Below, piece by piece: positions 48,304 to 59,085 of a stretch of DNA of 63,000 nt. The stretch's first letter is position 1. Every line of letters begins with the position of its first letter. The stretch covers positions 1 to 63,000 of the IMG/VR virus record IMGVR_UViG_3300042938_000809. One strand, 5' to 3'. The DNA is from a virus. The notes below the pieces were generated by a model. That model was not told the origin of the DNA. It saw nothing but the letters and a program-made list of their open reading frames with translations, and did no database searches. A program made the position numbers and the translations under genes.

Positions 48304-51300
48304 ATGAGTAATTGGACACCACCAGAAGATGCAGTTGAAGTGAAATCATGGGCTCCACCAACAGGTGCAGTAGAGGTAAAACCAAAAAGCGTCTTGTCTG
48401 CTGAAAAAAAAGTAGCTCAAGATATAGCTAGAAATACAGCTAAAAGAAAATCACAAGGATTATCTACATATTACTCTCCAGAAAAAGTAGCTTTAAAAGT
48501 AAAGTTAGAAAATCAATCAAGAGAAAAACAAAGAGCAATTGAAGCAGGCGTTCCTGAGGTTACTCAAGAAGAACAAGAAGCTTACAAAAGGTATTCTAGT
48601 AATAACGCTGTAACTAAAGAAGATGTAGATGAAGTTAGAAATAAAGCTTTAGAAGAAAAAAGTTTTAAAACTATAGGTGATAAAAGAAGAGCAGAAAGCT
48701 TGACTTCTGTTGGAGCTGCTATTGAGAATTGGTGGGAAGGCGATGCAGATAAAGAATATGTTGCTTTTGAAGATGAAAGAAAACAGGTATTAAAAGAAGC
48801 TAAGAGAGAAGGTAAGAAATATACCGGTGCCCAAATTGAAAACTTAACTGAAAGAAAGTTCAACCAAAGACAATATAAAAAGTTAATAAACAAAAAAGCT
48901 GAACAGTATCTAAAAGATATAAGCGGTGAAGAACAAGACTTATTAGAATCCAAAGGATTAAAAGAAGTAACAATTGAAACTAAAGCATTTAACAAAAGAG
49001 CCGCTGTAAATAAAAAATTAGAGACCGATATAACTAATTATTCAAAAGCTTATGATACCCAGCTAAAAGAAATTAAAGCTTACGGCAAAGAACCTAAACT
49101 TAATTCTCAAGAAGAGGTAAACTCTTATAATGAAAAGGTGCAAAACTTAAATAGGATAGCTAAAGAACTAACGCCTATTTATTCAACATACAAGTCTAAC
49201 CTAACTGAATACGACAAGTCTAGTAAGAAATTAGGTACCGCAGAAGAGGAATACGATCTAGCTAAAAGACACTATGGCGTTGGCTGGAACCTTTTGAAAA
49301 CAGCGGATGCCTTTGAAAACTTCTTTATTGGCGCAGCTGGTTTAGCCGGAATGGCAGGTGACTTAGCTACATACGTTCCAAGAAAAGTAGCTGACTTAGT
49401 TACAGGTGATGACGAAACCGGGTTTATGACAAGCGGCACCGAGTGGTTATACAAAAGAGCCGCTCAGCGTGAAGAAGAACAAAACAAATTTTATGCAAAA
49501 GACCGAGAGGTAGAAGGCGTAGAAACATTCTTTGAAAAAGGATGGGATCTGGTAGCAACACAAATTCCAAATATAGTCTTATTTGCTGTAAGTGGCGGAA
49601 CAGGTAACGTAGCGAAAGCAGGAGCTACTGAAGTCGCTGGATCAGTGGCTAAGGCTGCTGTTGATGATATTGCTATTGTTGCAGGCAAGAAAGCCGTTGG
49701 TAGTGGTGCAAAATATTTAGAACAGTTTGCTAATACTCGTATTGGTAAAACAGTTGTTGATGCGGCTACATTAAAAGGTTTCGCATCAAAAGCAATTGCA
49801 GGTAGTTCTGCTGGTACTAAATATCTAGATCTAAATTACGAAAAAGAACGAGGCAATATTGATTATAACCCACTGCAAATGATGGGGGCATCGTTATTAT
49901 ATGGCTACGCTGAAGGTGTTGGTGAAAATGTTACAATGGATATATTCAAGGGCGCAACTAGGCCATTAAAAGCTTTAGCTGAAGATGGCGCAAAGAAAGC
50001 ATTCCTGGATACATTGAAAAAAGAAACCGTTGTGTCTTGGTTCGGCCAAAGAGGTAGAGACATGCTAAATGAAAATATCTCTGAGCAAGTTACTAATCTA
50101 GCACAAAACGGTATAGATAAATTTATGCTTGGCAAAAATGTTGGTATGTTAGATAATACTGGCACAGTGTTTAAAGATACTACTATGTTAACCGCATTAA
50201 TGATCGGTAGTCCAGCTATAGCGGGTCAAGTAATAAGACCTTTTATACCTGTGTCCGATCAATCTAAAATGAAGTCTAATAGTTCTGAAATGGCTAGGTT
50301 GATTTCAAAAATGAATGGAGCAAGTGAAATTACTCAAAAAGCATACCAAGATAAAGTAGAGGCTCTGACAAAAGAGAACTCTGAAATGACTAAAAAAACA
50401 ATAGATAGAATTGGCGGTATTCCAAATGGCACGTACAATACTATATTAGAATTAGATAAAGGAAGAAGAGATATACAGGTAAGAGCTCATGACATACTTA
50501 ATAGTAATGAAAGTGAACAAGACAAAGCCAACTCTTTAAATATATTAAAAGAGGAGTACGACGCTAAGGATAATGAGTTAGCTGTTATACAAGATAATAT
50601 AAAGTTAGTAGATAATATTAGTTCAGATTTTGACGCTGAAACTAAAGAAGATATTTACAATTCACTTGTAGAAAGAAAGGAACTTGAACAGTCTATTAAG
50701 ACTATGGATCCTATGCAAAAGCAAGATGCTTTGGAAAAAATCAAGGAGATTGACGACACATTTAAAGCGTATAAGATTAGAAGCATCGTTGAAAAAGAAA
50801 TTGTAAAAGACTTTAACAAGACATTAAAAGCAAAAGAGCAACTTGGACTTGATAAACTATTCATACCAGATATTAGTACCTCAAACAGCGCTATGGAATG
50901 GTTACAAGCTAATACAAGTCTAACTGAGGCCCAAATTGAAGAACAGTCTGGTAAATACGGGTTTTTTGTTCCAACTAGTCTAATGATAGACCCTGCAACC
51001 GGTGAAGCTTTTACAGACGGTAGAACAGCTCTTATTGTAAACAAAGAAGAGTCTGGTCTAGACGGCGTAATAACAACCGGCCAGCACGAGATGTTACACG
51101 CTTTAATTTACAATGCTGTAAAAGGTAATCCCGAATTTGCGAAAAAGATAGGTAGTGATCTATATAACTTCTTAGAAACTACTTTAGCAAAAGATGTATT
51201 AGAAGGTTCTGAATTTAAAGAAAGATATGACAGTTATAAAGATGACTTTGTAAGTGAAAAAGAATCTTTGAATAAAGCTCGCAAAGCTAAAATAGAGAGT

Positions 51301-54300
51301 GCTAAAAAAGACATTGCTAATGCTAGTGAAGCTACTATCGCTAAATTCACAAAAACAATAAATACATTTTACGATAATAAAATAAATTTAGCAGAAGCAG
51401 ACTTTTTAGAAGAAACGTTAACGTTGTTATCTGAAGCTATATCAAAAGGCGATATAAAATATAATGAAACTTTTTTCACAAAGTTAGGTGATTTAATTAG
51501 AAGAGTTTTCCAAAACTACGGTTTAAAAGTAAATTTTTCTACAGGGCAAGATGTATTCAACTTTGTAAGAGACTATAATAAAAGTTTTGAGAAAGGTAAA
51601 TTTACAGACGCTTTTAAAGCTTTAGCTGTTAAAGGCGAGTATAAACCAACTAGCAATAAGAATGCTAAAGTAGGAACTGAAAGTATCAAAGCGTCAAAAT
51701 CTTTAGAACTAAAGAACCAATTAAAAGCGTTAGAAGAAGAATACGACGATGGTCTTGGCGAAATGCAGGAAGAGGAATACTTACCAACTAAAGCAAATCT
51801 TGAATTAAAATTAAAAGCCGCGTTAAAAGCAGAAGCATCTAGCGGTGTAGTTGAAAAGCCAAAGAAAGAAGAGACAGAAGAAGATGAAGTAAAGGCAATC
51901 ATAAGAAATGAAAAAGGAACTATAGCTTCTGATAAAGTACAAAAAATATATGATGAAAAAGGCGTACAAGGAGCCAATGAAATTATAAAATTATTTAAAC
52001 CTATAACGGCAAAAATAGTTCAGAAACGTAGAGATGCTCCTGGCTTTAATGAAGAAGAGCTTACTAAAGAAATAGAACTTGGAGCAGGTGGATTATTTGA
52101 TTTAATTAGAAAATTTGAAGCTAGCAAAGGCGTTCCTTTAGCGGCTTATATTAATAAAAATCTACCTTTAAGGGCAATTACTGCATCTAGAAGGGTATTA
52201 GACAAAGAGTTTACCAGTGATGTTGAAACAGAAGTCAATGTAAAAGCAACTGAAACTGCGGATCAAAATATGACCGATAGGGTTGCTGAAAAACCAAAAT
52301 ATAAAGATGCATTAGAATCTAATCTTTTTGAACCAGAAGTACTAGAAACAGCAACAAAAAAGATAATAACTATAGTTAGGACTTTGCGTTCTAAAATAGA
52401 CGAACCAGTTACCTTAAACCGTACTGTAACTCCGTTTATAGCTGAGATTAGGGATGAGGTTGGTAAGCAACTTGATATTGATATAAAAACAATGTTAGGT
52501 GGCAAGAAAGATGGTGTACTTAGAAAAGAACTTTTAAGAACTAAACGTTATATTCTAGAAAACATGACCACCACATGGTTAATGGGTAAAGACGGGCAAG
52601 GCGGAATACCTCAAGCAATACAAAAACGTATTGATGGCAAATGGGTTAATTTCCCTGATTGGGTCGGGCAAAAAATAGATAGAGAAGCAATGTCTACCGA
52701 TTTAGCTGGAAGAACTTCTGGTGCAGAATTGGTTAGAAGATTGCCTAATGTATTTAACAATGTACCTAACGAGGATTTTTTAGCGCAAATAATCGGTCCT
52801 GATGGCAATCCAATCAGGGGTAGAAAAGAATCGGTTTCTAAAGCTATGGCTGAAGAATCAGCTATGGATATTATTAAAAATGATCTTGAAAACGACGGTC
52901 CAATATCTCAAGCTATCATAGCTAACCAAGAAAGGATTGGCGCTAAAATAACAGAATCTTTTGGAACAGAATTCGCTAGACAAGCTGAAAGAGGTAATAT
53001 AAAAAATTCTGAAAGACTTAAAAAAGGGTTTAAAGTATCTATTTCAAGATTAACAGACTCAATAATAGACGCTAAGGGTGATGTTGGATTGCAATCTATT
53101 GCTATTAAAAAATGGTTAGCATCTGACGGTAGGTCTATAAGAACCAAATCCTGGGCAATTTCAGGAAAATCTAAAGAGTTTACAACAAATGCTGCTTTGA
53201 TGCAGAAGATATTAATACCAGCGTTTAAAAGCTCATTAACAACTCCGTTTGTAATAGATAATGAAAATTACTTTCATTTAGTTGATGTTGAAAATGGCCA
53301 GACTATATATTACGGTGATGAACCTGTAAAATTATGGATGCAGATATCTGAAATAAAAGCTAACTGGGAAGACAATAAAGAAAAAGTTAGTCTGGAATCT
53401 AAATATGCTTATAGTCAAATAATAGAATTAGTAAATTGGGCTAAAAATAAAAAATTAGGTATTGAAGACTTTAAAGCTTATTTGTTTTTATTAAGTCAAG
53501 ACCAAAGAGGGCTTGTACGTAAGTTAGGTTCTCCTGGATTAGGGTTTATTGGTAAAATTGAAAACCCATACCTAGAACACAATCCTCCGCGATTTGATAT
53601 AATGGAGAGCATAGTTGATTTGTATACTGATTCAAACGGGATGACTGAGGAAAAATTAAAAGATATAATCTCAAAATCAAATGTTAACCTAATCCCCGGT
53701 AAATTAAATAAATTATTACCTAAGTATAAAAAAGGCGATAATAGAATGGAGGACCCTAAAGTTTTGCTATACATATCCAAAGCTCTTGAGTCTGGCCAAT
53801 TGATCACAGGTATCGAGTCTGAGTATGGTTCAATAGAAAGATTTGAAGCGCTGGTAAAAGAAGCAAAAACACCTACTGAATTACAAGAGGACACAGACGG
53901 TACAGCTAGAATTAAATCCAGTAAAAAATTAAGTGAAGACTTTAATAAAATAATAGAGGTGAACACCGGGATGGAAAACTTTAAAGTGTTTTCTGACATC
54001 GTTGCAAAAAGAAGAGGTGCTGGTATTGGAAAATATAGATTTTTCCTACCGCCATCAGCCGAAGATTTTACAGGTTTATTATATGACTTTTTAGGAAAAG
54101 GTAAAGCGGGAGAAGAACAGTTTGCATTCTTTAAAAAGAACTTAATAGACCCATACGTAAAAGGTACTGCCTTAATTGATTCAGCTAGACAATCTATAAA
54201 AAGAGATTACAAAGCATTGTTAGCGGCTTTCCCCGAGGTTAGAAAGAAATTAGGCAAAAAAATACCAAGTGGAGATTTTACTTATGACCAAGCAATTAGA

Positions 54301-56130
54301 GTTTCTATATGGGAAGATGCTGGACTAGAAGTTCCTGGATTGTCAAGAAGAGACACTGTTAAACTTAATGAGTTAGTAGCTAACGATCCTGAATTAAGTA
54401 CATTCAAAGCTAACCTAATTGTTACAGGAAGACAAGGCAATGGCTGGGTTGCTCCTGCAGAGTTTTGGGATGCCAACACAATAATATCTGACTTACACAA
54501 TATAACAGAAAAAGTAGGTAGAAAAAAATTCTTAGAAGAGTTTATTGAGAATGTTAATGAAATATTCTCTAAAGATAATTTGAATAAGATAGAAGCTATA
54601 TACGGATCTAATTTTAGAGAATCATTAGAAGACTCTATATACAGAATGTCTAATGGTACAAACAGAACATCTGGATCTAATAGATTAACTAACCAATGGA
54701 ATAACTGGGTTAATAATTCTACGGGGGCTATAATGTTCTTCAATACTAGATCTGCATTATTACAGGTAATATCAGGTATAAACTTTATTAACTGGAGTGA
54801 TAATAATCCAGCATCAGCAGCGTTGGCATTTGCTAATCAAAAACAATATTGGAAAGACTTTGCCTATATATTCAACTCTGACAAAATGAAAGAGAGAAGA
54901 TCAGGGCTTAAAGAGGATGTGAGCGCAGCTGAAATCGCAAACGCGGCTGAGGGTAGTAAAAATAAAGTTGGCGCAGTATTATCTTATTTATTGAAGATAG
55001 GTTTTACACCTACTCAAATAGCGGATAGTTTTGCAATATCAGCTGGTGGATCAACGTTTTATAGAAATAGAGTAAAGACTTATATTAAAAACGGTTTATC
55101 AGAAACTGAAGCAGAAGCTGAAGCATGGAAAGACTTTTCTAAAACAGCAGATGAAAACCAACAGTCTAGTGATCCTATGTTGATCTCTCAACAACAGACT
55201 AGCTCTATAGGTAGATTAATACTAGCTTTCCAGAATACGCCTATGCAGTATAACCGTTTAATGAAAAAAGCAGCTAGAGACCTTATCAATAGAAGAGGTA
55301 ATCCAAGCGAGCACATTTCAAAGATATTATATTACGGAGCGGTTCAAAGTTTTATTTTCAATGCTTTACAATCTGCATTGTTCGCGGTTGCTTTTACTGG
55401 AGGAGATGACGAAGAGAAAGATAAAGAAATAAACAAAAAGTCTGCAGACATAATTGATGGCATGATAGATGGTATCATAAGAGGCTCTGGATTAGGTGGG
55501 GCTATCGTTGTAACATTAAAGAATGCAATACAGAAATATCAAGAAGAGTCTGAGAAAGGATTTAAAGGAGACAATGCAAAAGTTTTATTACAATTACTCA
55601 ACATATCCCCCGCAATCGGTTCTAAAGCTAGCAAGATATATGGATCAATGCAAACAGCTATCTTTGAAAAAGATGTTATAAAAGAAATGGGGTGGAGTGT
55701 TACAAGAGATGGCAAATTAAATGTCAGTCCAGTATATGAAGCAACAGGAGCTCTTGTGGAAGGTACAACGAATATACCAATGAGTAGGCTAGTTTCTAAA
55801 GTTGAGAACATGTCGGAAGCCTTAGACTCTAGGAATGCAACTTGGCAAAGAGTAGCTTCTGCATTAGGATGGAAACCTTACGCTATAGGAGTGCATAACG
55901 AAGAACAAGACTTAATAAAAGCCGGTGCTAAAGTTAGGAAAAAAGCAGAGGGTGTAGAAAAAGCAAAAATAACTAGATTAGAAAACAAACTTAAAGAGCT
56001 TGATATGTTATCTAATATGACTACAGAAGAATATGATAATTATCTCAATATAAAGAAACTTGAGAGAAGATTAAAATATTTAGATAAGAAAATCAAGGAT
56101 GAAGAAACAAGGAAGATGTTAGGTAAATAA
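48304..56130 (+). CDS. Giant ejection protein with HExxH peptidase-like motif
   Basis: 2608 residues, the largest gene here. The N-terminus repeats W-x-PP-x-x-AVEVK (residues 4-14 and 16-26), a tag seen in phage internal proteins. Hydrophobic stretches near 335-370, 420-465 and 2345-2400 suit membrane crossing. Residues 928-932 form HEMLH, with a glutamate-rich helix EETLTLLSEAI about 110 residues later, a possible zinc peptidase. The region around 2140-2330 (ALLQVISGINFINW, LAFQNTPMQYNRLM) resembles the conserved tail of phage polyvalent proteins. It is probably ejected with DNA; no polymerase motif was found. Confidence 0.65.
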   Translation: MSNWTPPEDAVEVKSWAPPTGAVEVKPKSVLSAEKKVAQDIARNTAKRKSQGLSTYYSPEKVALKVKLENQSREKQRAIEAGVPEVTQEEQEAYKRYSSNNAVTKEDVDEVRNKALEEKSFKTIGDKRRAESLTSVGAAIENWWEGDADKEYVAFEDERKQVLKEAKREGKKYTGAQIENLTERKFNQRQYKKLINKKAEQYLKDISGEEQDLLESKGLKEVTIETKAFNKRAAVNKKLETDITNYSKAYDTQLKEIKAYGKEPKLNSQEEVNSYNEKVQNLNRIAKELTPIYSTYKSNLTEYDKSSKKLGTAEEEYDLAKRHYGVGWNLLKTADAFENFFIGAAGLAGMAGDLATYVPRKVADLVTGDDETGFMTSGTEWLYKRAAQREEEQNKFYAKDREVEGVETFFEKGWDLVATQIPNIVLFAVSGGTGNVAKAGATEVAGSVAKAAVDDIAIVAGKKAVGSGAKYLEQFANTRIGKTVVDAATLKGFASKAIAGSSAGTKYLDLNYEKERGNIDYNPLQMMGASLLYGYAEGVGENVTMDIFKGATRPLKALAEDGAKKAFLDTLKKETVVSWFGQRGRDMLNENISEQVTNLAQNGIDKFMLGKNVGMLDNTGTVFKDTTMLTALMIGSPAIAGQVIRPFIPVSDQSKMKSNSSEMARLISKMNGASEITQKAYQDKVEALTKENSEMTKKTIDRIGGIPNGTYNTILELDKGRRDIQVRAHDILNSNESEQDKANSLNILKEEYDAKDNELAVIQDNIKLVDNISSDFDAETKEDIYNSLVERKELEQSIKTMDPMQKQDALEKIKEIDDTFKAYKIRSIVEKEIVKDFNKTLKAKEQLGLDKLFIPDISTSNSAMEWLQANTSLTEAQIEEQSGKYGFFVPTSLMIDPATGEAFTDGRTALIVNKEESGLDGVITTGQHEMLHALIYNAVKGNPEFAKKIGSDLYNFLETTLAKDVLEGSEFKERYDSYKDDFVSEKESLNKARKAKIESAKKDIANASEATIAKFTKTINTFYDNKINLAEADFLEETLTLLSEAISKGDIKYNETFFTKLGDLIRRVFQNYGLKVNFSTGQDVFNFVRDYNKSFEKGKFTDAFKALAVKGEYKPTSNKNAKVGTESIKASKSLELKNQLKALEEEYDDGLGEMQEEEYLPTKANLELKLKAALKAEASSGVVEKPKKEETEEDEVKAIIRNEKGTIASDKVQKIYDEKGVQGANEIIKLFKPITAKIVQKRRDAPGFNEEELTKEIELGAGGLFDLIRKFEASKGVPLAAYINKNLPLRAITASRRVLDKEFTSDVETEVNVKATETADQNMTDRVAEKPKYKDALESNLFEPEVLETATKKIITIVRTLRSKIDEPVTLNRTVTPFIAEIRDEVGKQLDIDIKTMLGGKKDGVLRKELLRTKRYILENMTTTWLMGKDGQGGIPQAIQKRIDGKWVNFPDWVGQKIDREAMSTDLAGRTSGAELVRRLPNVFNNVPNEDFLAQIIGPDGNPIRGRKESVSKAMAEESAMDIIKNDLENDGPISQAIIANQERIGAKITESFGTEFARQAERGNIKNSERLKKGFKVSISRLTDSIIDAKGDVGLQSIAIKKWLASDGRSIRTKSWAISGKSKEFTTNAALMQKILIPAFKSSLTTPFVIDNENYFHLVDVENGQTIYYGDEPVKLWMQISEIKANWEDNKEKVSLESKYAYSQIIELVNWAKNKKLGIEDFKAYLFLLSQDQRGLVRKLGSPGLGFIGKIENPYLEHNPPRFDIMESIVDLYTDSNGMTEEKLKDIISKSNVNLIPGKLNKLLPKYKKGDNRMEDPKVLLYISKALESGQLITGIESEYGSIERFEALVKEAKTPTELQEDTDGTARIKSSKKLSEDFNKIIEVNTGMENFKVFSDIVAKRRGAGIGKYRFFLPPSAEDFTGLLYDFLGKGKAGEEQFAFFKKNLIDPYVKGTALIDSARQSIKRDYKALLAAFPEVRKKLGKKIPSGDFTYDQAIRVSIWEDAGLEVPGLSRRDTVKLNELVANDPELSTFKANLIVTGRQGNGWVAPAEFWDANTIISDLHNITEKVGRKKFLEEFIENVNEIFSKDNLNKIEAIYGSNFRESLEDSIYRMSNGTNRTSGSNRLTNQWNNWVNNSTGAIMFFNTRSALLQVISGINFINWSDNNPASAALAFANQKQYWKDFAYIFNSDKMKERRSGLKEDVSAAEIANAAEGSKNKVGAVLSYLLKIGFTPTQIADSFAISAGGSTFYRNRVKTYIKNGLSETEAEAEAWKDFSKTADENQQSSDPMLISQQQTSSIGRLILAFQNTPMQYNRLMKKAARDLINRRGNPSEHISKILYYGAVQSFIFNALQSALFAVAFTGGDDEEKDKEINKKSADIIDGMIDGIIRGSGLGGAIVVTLKNAIQKYQEESEKGFKGDNAKVLLQLLNISPAIGSKASKIYGSMQTAIFEKDVIKEMGWSVTRDGKLNVSPVYEATGALVEGTTNIPMSRLVSKVENMSEALDSRNATWQRVASALGWKPYAIGVHNEEQDLIKAGAKVRKKAEGVEKAKITRLENKLKELDMLSNMTTEEYDNYLNIKKLERRLKYLDKKIKDEETRKMLGK

Positions 56131-56166
56131 AAAAAACCGCGTAGCAATTAAGTTACGCGGTTTTTT
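56131..56166. terminator. Bidirectional terminator between convergent blocks
   Basis: CCGCGTA (56137-56143) pairs with TACGCGG (56154-56160), with an A run before and a T run after, so it works from both strands. It separates the plus-strand block from the minus-strand metabolic arm. A second small hairpin (TTCATTG/CAATGAA near 56188-56206) follows the NrdA stop. Confidence 0.85.
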
Positions 56167-56210
56167 ATTATGTTCAATATTGTAGGCTGTTCATTGACAA
56201 TGAACGAAAA

Positions 56211-57953
56211 TTATCCGTCACAGGATAAACAGCCTTCATCCATTGCTTTGGCAGCTATATCACCACGTAAAACAGATTCAGTCCTCATATAGTATAAAGT
56301 CTTGACTCCTTTTTTCCATGCATCCATGTGCACCTTATTAAGCCATTTAGGGGTTGCTTCACTTGGAAAAGCTAAATTCAAACTAACTGCTTGGTCAATA
56401 TACTGCTGTCTCAAGCCTGCTTGATTAACTAATTCAAGTTGATTAATTTCTTTAAACGTTTTAAAAACCTCTTTAGCTGAAACTCCGTGAGAACAGAATA
56501 TATCCTCAAGTTCATCAACGCCCTGGACCGACCCACCGTCTGCCAATATTTTATTCCAAATTTCATCTGTGTTTAATTTATGTTTCTTTAATAACTTAAC
56601 TAACGTAGGATTTTTCCTGATGAATGTTCCTTTCGCGCTCTGCTCAGTGAATACGTTTGCAGCCCACGGTTCAATCCCTGCTGACACGTTTCCAGAAAGT
56701 TTGCTATTGCTAACAGTAGGAGCAAGGGCCCGCAAATGAGTGTTGCGCATACCAGTGCCGACACACCATAAAGGCTCACCGTAAACCTCAGCCAAAGCGC
56801 GACTAGCGCGTTCACTTTCAATTTTGATTTGTGAAAAGATTTTTCTTGTTTCGTATTGCGACAACAGTCCTTCGAACGGCAACCCTTTTTCTTGCAGGTA
56901 TGTATGCCAGCCAAGGACTCCAAGACCAAGTGCTCTTCCTTTCGTCGCTGAACGGACCGAATTTTCAAATCCGCGTAAGCCTTTTGCTCTTTGTATAAAT
57001 TCCTCCATGACTCCATCAAGGAACCATACTGAGTCATAAATGAGATTAGTGTCTTTCCACTCTTCATATTTTGCTAAATTTAATGATGATAAACAACACA
57101 CAAAACTATGTGTTTCGTCTGTATGTAATGTTATTTCACTACATATATTAGTCATGTGAACTTTTAATCCGTTGGTTTTATATGCCTGCGGATTTGCCTT
57201 ATTAACATTTCCTTTAAACATGATATACGGTTCGCCAGTCGCTTTTCGTTTTCTAAGAAGTTTACTCCATCTATCTCTAGCTTTAGCATCTCCTTGTTCA
57301 AGTTTTCGCATAAACTTATCACCAACAACTGCGCATTGATGTAAATTAAGCGATTGTCTATTGACATCTCCTTTGGGTTCGCGGATTTCAATCCATTCCT
57401 CAAAATCATTGTGTTCAATGTTGATGTTAACTGATGCTGCTCCTCTCCTAACAGAACCTTGATTTGTTGCAAGGATTGTTGAATCATAGATTTTACAAAA
57501 TGGCACGACTCCGTCTGATGTTCCATTACCTGTTATTTTAGCGCCAGCGGGTCTGATCTGATTAATACCGATACCAACTCCACCGCCGTGCTTAGCGAGT
57601 AGCATCATCTCTAAATTTTTTGTACCGATGTCTTGAATACTATCTGCAACATCAATTCCAAAACAACTAATAGGCAACCCTCGATCTGTGCCTGTGTTAG
57701 ACAACACTGGGGAGGCTAAACATAGCCAGCCATTCCAAATGTATTCAAAAAACTTTTCAGCTAGTTCTGGCTTGTATAAACGCCTTGCTACGGTTTTGGC
57801 TACACGCATGTAAGCGTCTTTTGGTGTCTCGTCAAATATTAAATAACCACCTGTTATTGTTTTCTTATATACATCTGTATCTCCCCATATAGGATAGTCT
57901 ACTCCTTTAACCCATTCATTATTCCACATCAATTTATTATTTTTAATTACCAA
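56211..57953 (-). CDS. nrdA: Ribonucleoside-diphosphate reductase large subunit
   Basis: 580 residues. Class I catalytic parts are present: ISCFGI (first active-site Cys), NICSEITL with Asn, Cys and Glu, VCCLSSLNLA (second Cys), the radical-path pair LYYMRTES, and a C-terminal CLSC for re-reduction. The N-terminal ATP cone that gives overall activity control in E. coli NrdA is missing, so feedback inhibition by dATP is probably lost. With NrdB it makes deoxynucleotides for phage replication. It overlaps the NrdB stop by 7 bp. Confidence 0.93.
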   Translation of the reverse strand: MVIKNNKLMWNNEWVKGVDYPIWGDTDVYKKTITGGYLIFDETPKDAYMRVAKTVARRLYKPELAEKFFEYIWNGWLCLASPVLSNTGTDRGLPISCFGIDVADSIQDIGTKNLEMMLLAKHGGGVGIGINQIRPAGAKITGNGTSDGVVPFCKIYDSTILATNQGSVRRGAASVNINIEHNDFEEWIEIREPKGDVNRQSLNLHQCAVVGDKFMRKLEQGDAKARDRWSKLLRKRKATGEPYIMFKGNVNKANPQAYKTNGLKVHMTNICSEITLHTDETHSFVCCLSSLNLAKYEEWKDTNLIYDSVWFLDGVMEEFIQRAKGLRGFENSVRSATKGRALGLGVLGWHTYLQEKGLPFEGLLSQYETRKIFSQIKIESERASRALAEVYGEPLWCVGTGMRNTHLRALAPTVSNSKLSGNVSAGIEPWAANVFTEQSAKGTFIRKNPTLVKLLKKHKLNTDEIWNKILADGGSVQGVDELEDIFCSHGVSAKEVFKTFKEINQLELVNQAGLRQQYIDQAVSLNLAFPSEATPKWLNKVHMDAWKKGVKTLYYMRTESVLRGDIAAKAMDEGCLSCDG

Positions 57954-58915
57954 ATATTTTCATAATCCTCGCCTTCACCTGCTTTGCTATAATCCGTAGA
58001 TCTTATTGCGAAGAAATCCGTGTGCGTATGCCCTCCGGTTAAATGGTAAAACCAATCTAAGTTTGCCGCAGCTTCTTTATTAAACGGGAAATAAGATCCA
58101 AGATCTATATAACCTAATTCAACTAGTTTTTCATTTGTACGTTTTTTTATAAACTGTATTAAATCATAAGACTTAATACCCTCAATCTCTCCTCCTTCAA
58201 ACATCTTATCAATATACTTAATTTCGAGAGCAACCATTGTTTCAGCAGCTTTTATTATATCTTCTCTACATAAATGTAATAATTGATCATTTTCTCTGCA
58301 CATATCGCGGAATAACTTACAACCCATTTTGCTGTGTAACGATTCATCACGTACACTCCATTTCATTTGTTGCCCAATACCCTTTAATAGATTCCTCATC
58401 TGAAAAGAATACAATACAGCAAATGCAGAATAAAGACTAACCCCTTCAGCGAAAGCGCTAAAAACAGCAAGAGACTTGCCAATCCCAGTATGTGATCTGC
58501 CTTCATAACCAACCAGATTGTTAAATCTTTCAGCTGTTGCAGGCTCGTGTAAAAAAGCTTTGTAATCTTCAAGTCCAAGTGTTTCATTTAAGTAGCTATA
58601 AGCAACAGCGTGAATAGTTTCTTGTGATCCAAACATCATTGCCATTTGTTGTATCTCATGTTTAGGAAACCAACCAACAACTTTCTGTGTCCAATAATCT
58701 GAAACTGCGCATTCTGTTTGAGCAAAACCTAGTAGAATATTTCCTACCAGGTTCTTTTCTTTTTCATTTAATTTTTCATTCCAATCTTTTAAATCTCCTG
58801 ACATACTAATCTCAGTATGCAACCAAAAGGCCTGCGCTTGTTTAAGCCAACCCTCTGTATAATAATCGGGATATTCAAATGGTTTGTATTCTATTCTTTT
58901 ATCAAATAATCCCAT
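57947..58915 (-). CDS. nrdB: Ribonucleoside-diphosphate reductase small subunit
   Basis: 322 residues, full length. Iron ligands and the radical Tyr are visible: ECAVSDYW, then QETIHAVAY with Glu, His and the tyrosine four residues on, FAEGVSLYS, and RDESLHSK with Glu and His. It holds the diiron-tyrosyl cofactor that starts catalysis in NrdA. Upstream of NrdA in transcription order, with overlapping ends. Confidence 0.93.
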   Translation of the reverse strand: MGLFDKRIEYKPFEYPDYYTEGWLKQAQAFWLHTEISMSGDLKDWNEKLNEKEKNLVGNILLGFAQTECAVSDYWTQKVVGWFPKHEIQQMAMMFGSQETIHAVAYSYLNETLGLEDYKAFLHEPATAERFNNLVGYEGRSHTGIGKSLAVFSAFAEGVSLYSAFAVLYSFQMRNLLKGIGQQMKWSVRDESLHSKMGCKLFRDMCRENDQLLHLCREDIIKAAETMVALEIKYIDKMFEGGEIEGIKSYDLIQFIKKRTNEKLVELGYIDLGSYFPFNKEAAANLDWFYHLTGGHTHTDFFAIRSTDYSKAGEGEDYENIW

Positions 58916-58921
58916 ATATTT

Positions 58922-59068
58922 TTATTTATCTATTTCAAAAGCAATATCTACGAATGGCAAGTATAACACGTGTGTTGAATACGTTTCTTCTTCATAAGTT
59001 CTAATGCCAAATAGTATTCCTGGATATAATCCAATTGTTAAACTCCAATACTTTTCTTCTTTTTCCAT
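58922..59068 (-). CDS. Hypothetical 48-residue protein
   Basis: ATG at 59066-59068, TAA at 58922-58924, 6 bp before NrdB. It begins MEKEEKYWSLTIGLYPGILF and is rich in aromatic and branched residues, forming strands. Its tight placement before nrdB suggests a co-expressed accessory protein, perhaps linked to deoxynucleotide synthesis. No family recognised. Confidence 0.58.
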   Translation of the reverse strand: MEKEEKYWSLTIGLYPGILFGIRTYEEETYSTHVLYLPFVDIAFEIDK

Positions 59069-59085
59069 AATGTTTTATTTAATTA

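Noticed and set aside
48304-56130. Virion RNA polymerase in the giant protein, as in crAss-like or N4-like phages
   Set aside because: No DxDxD-type or T7-like catalytic motif was found on reading the protein; hydrophobic stretches and ejection-type composition fit better.
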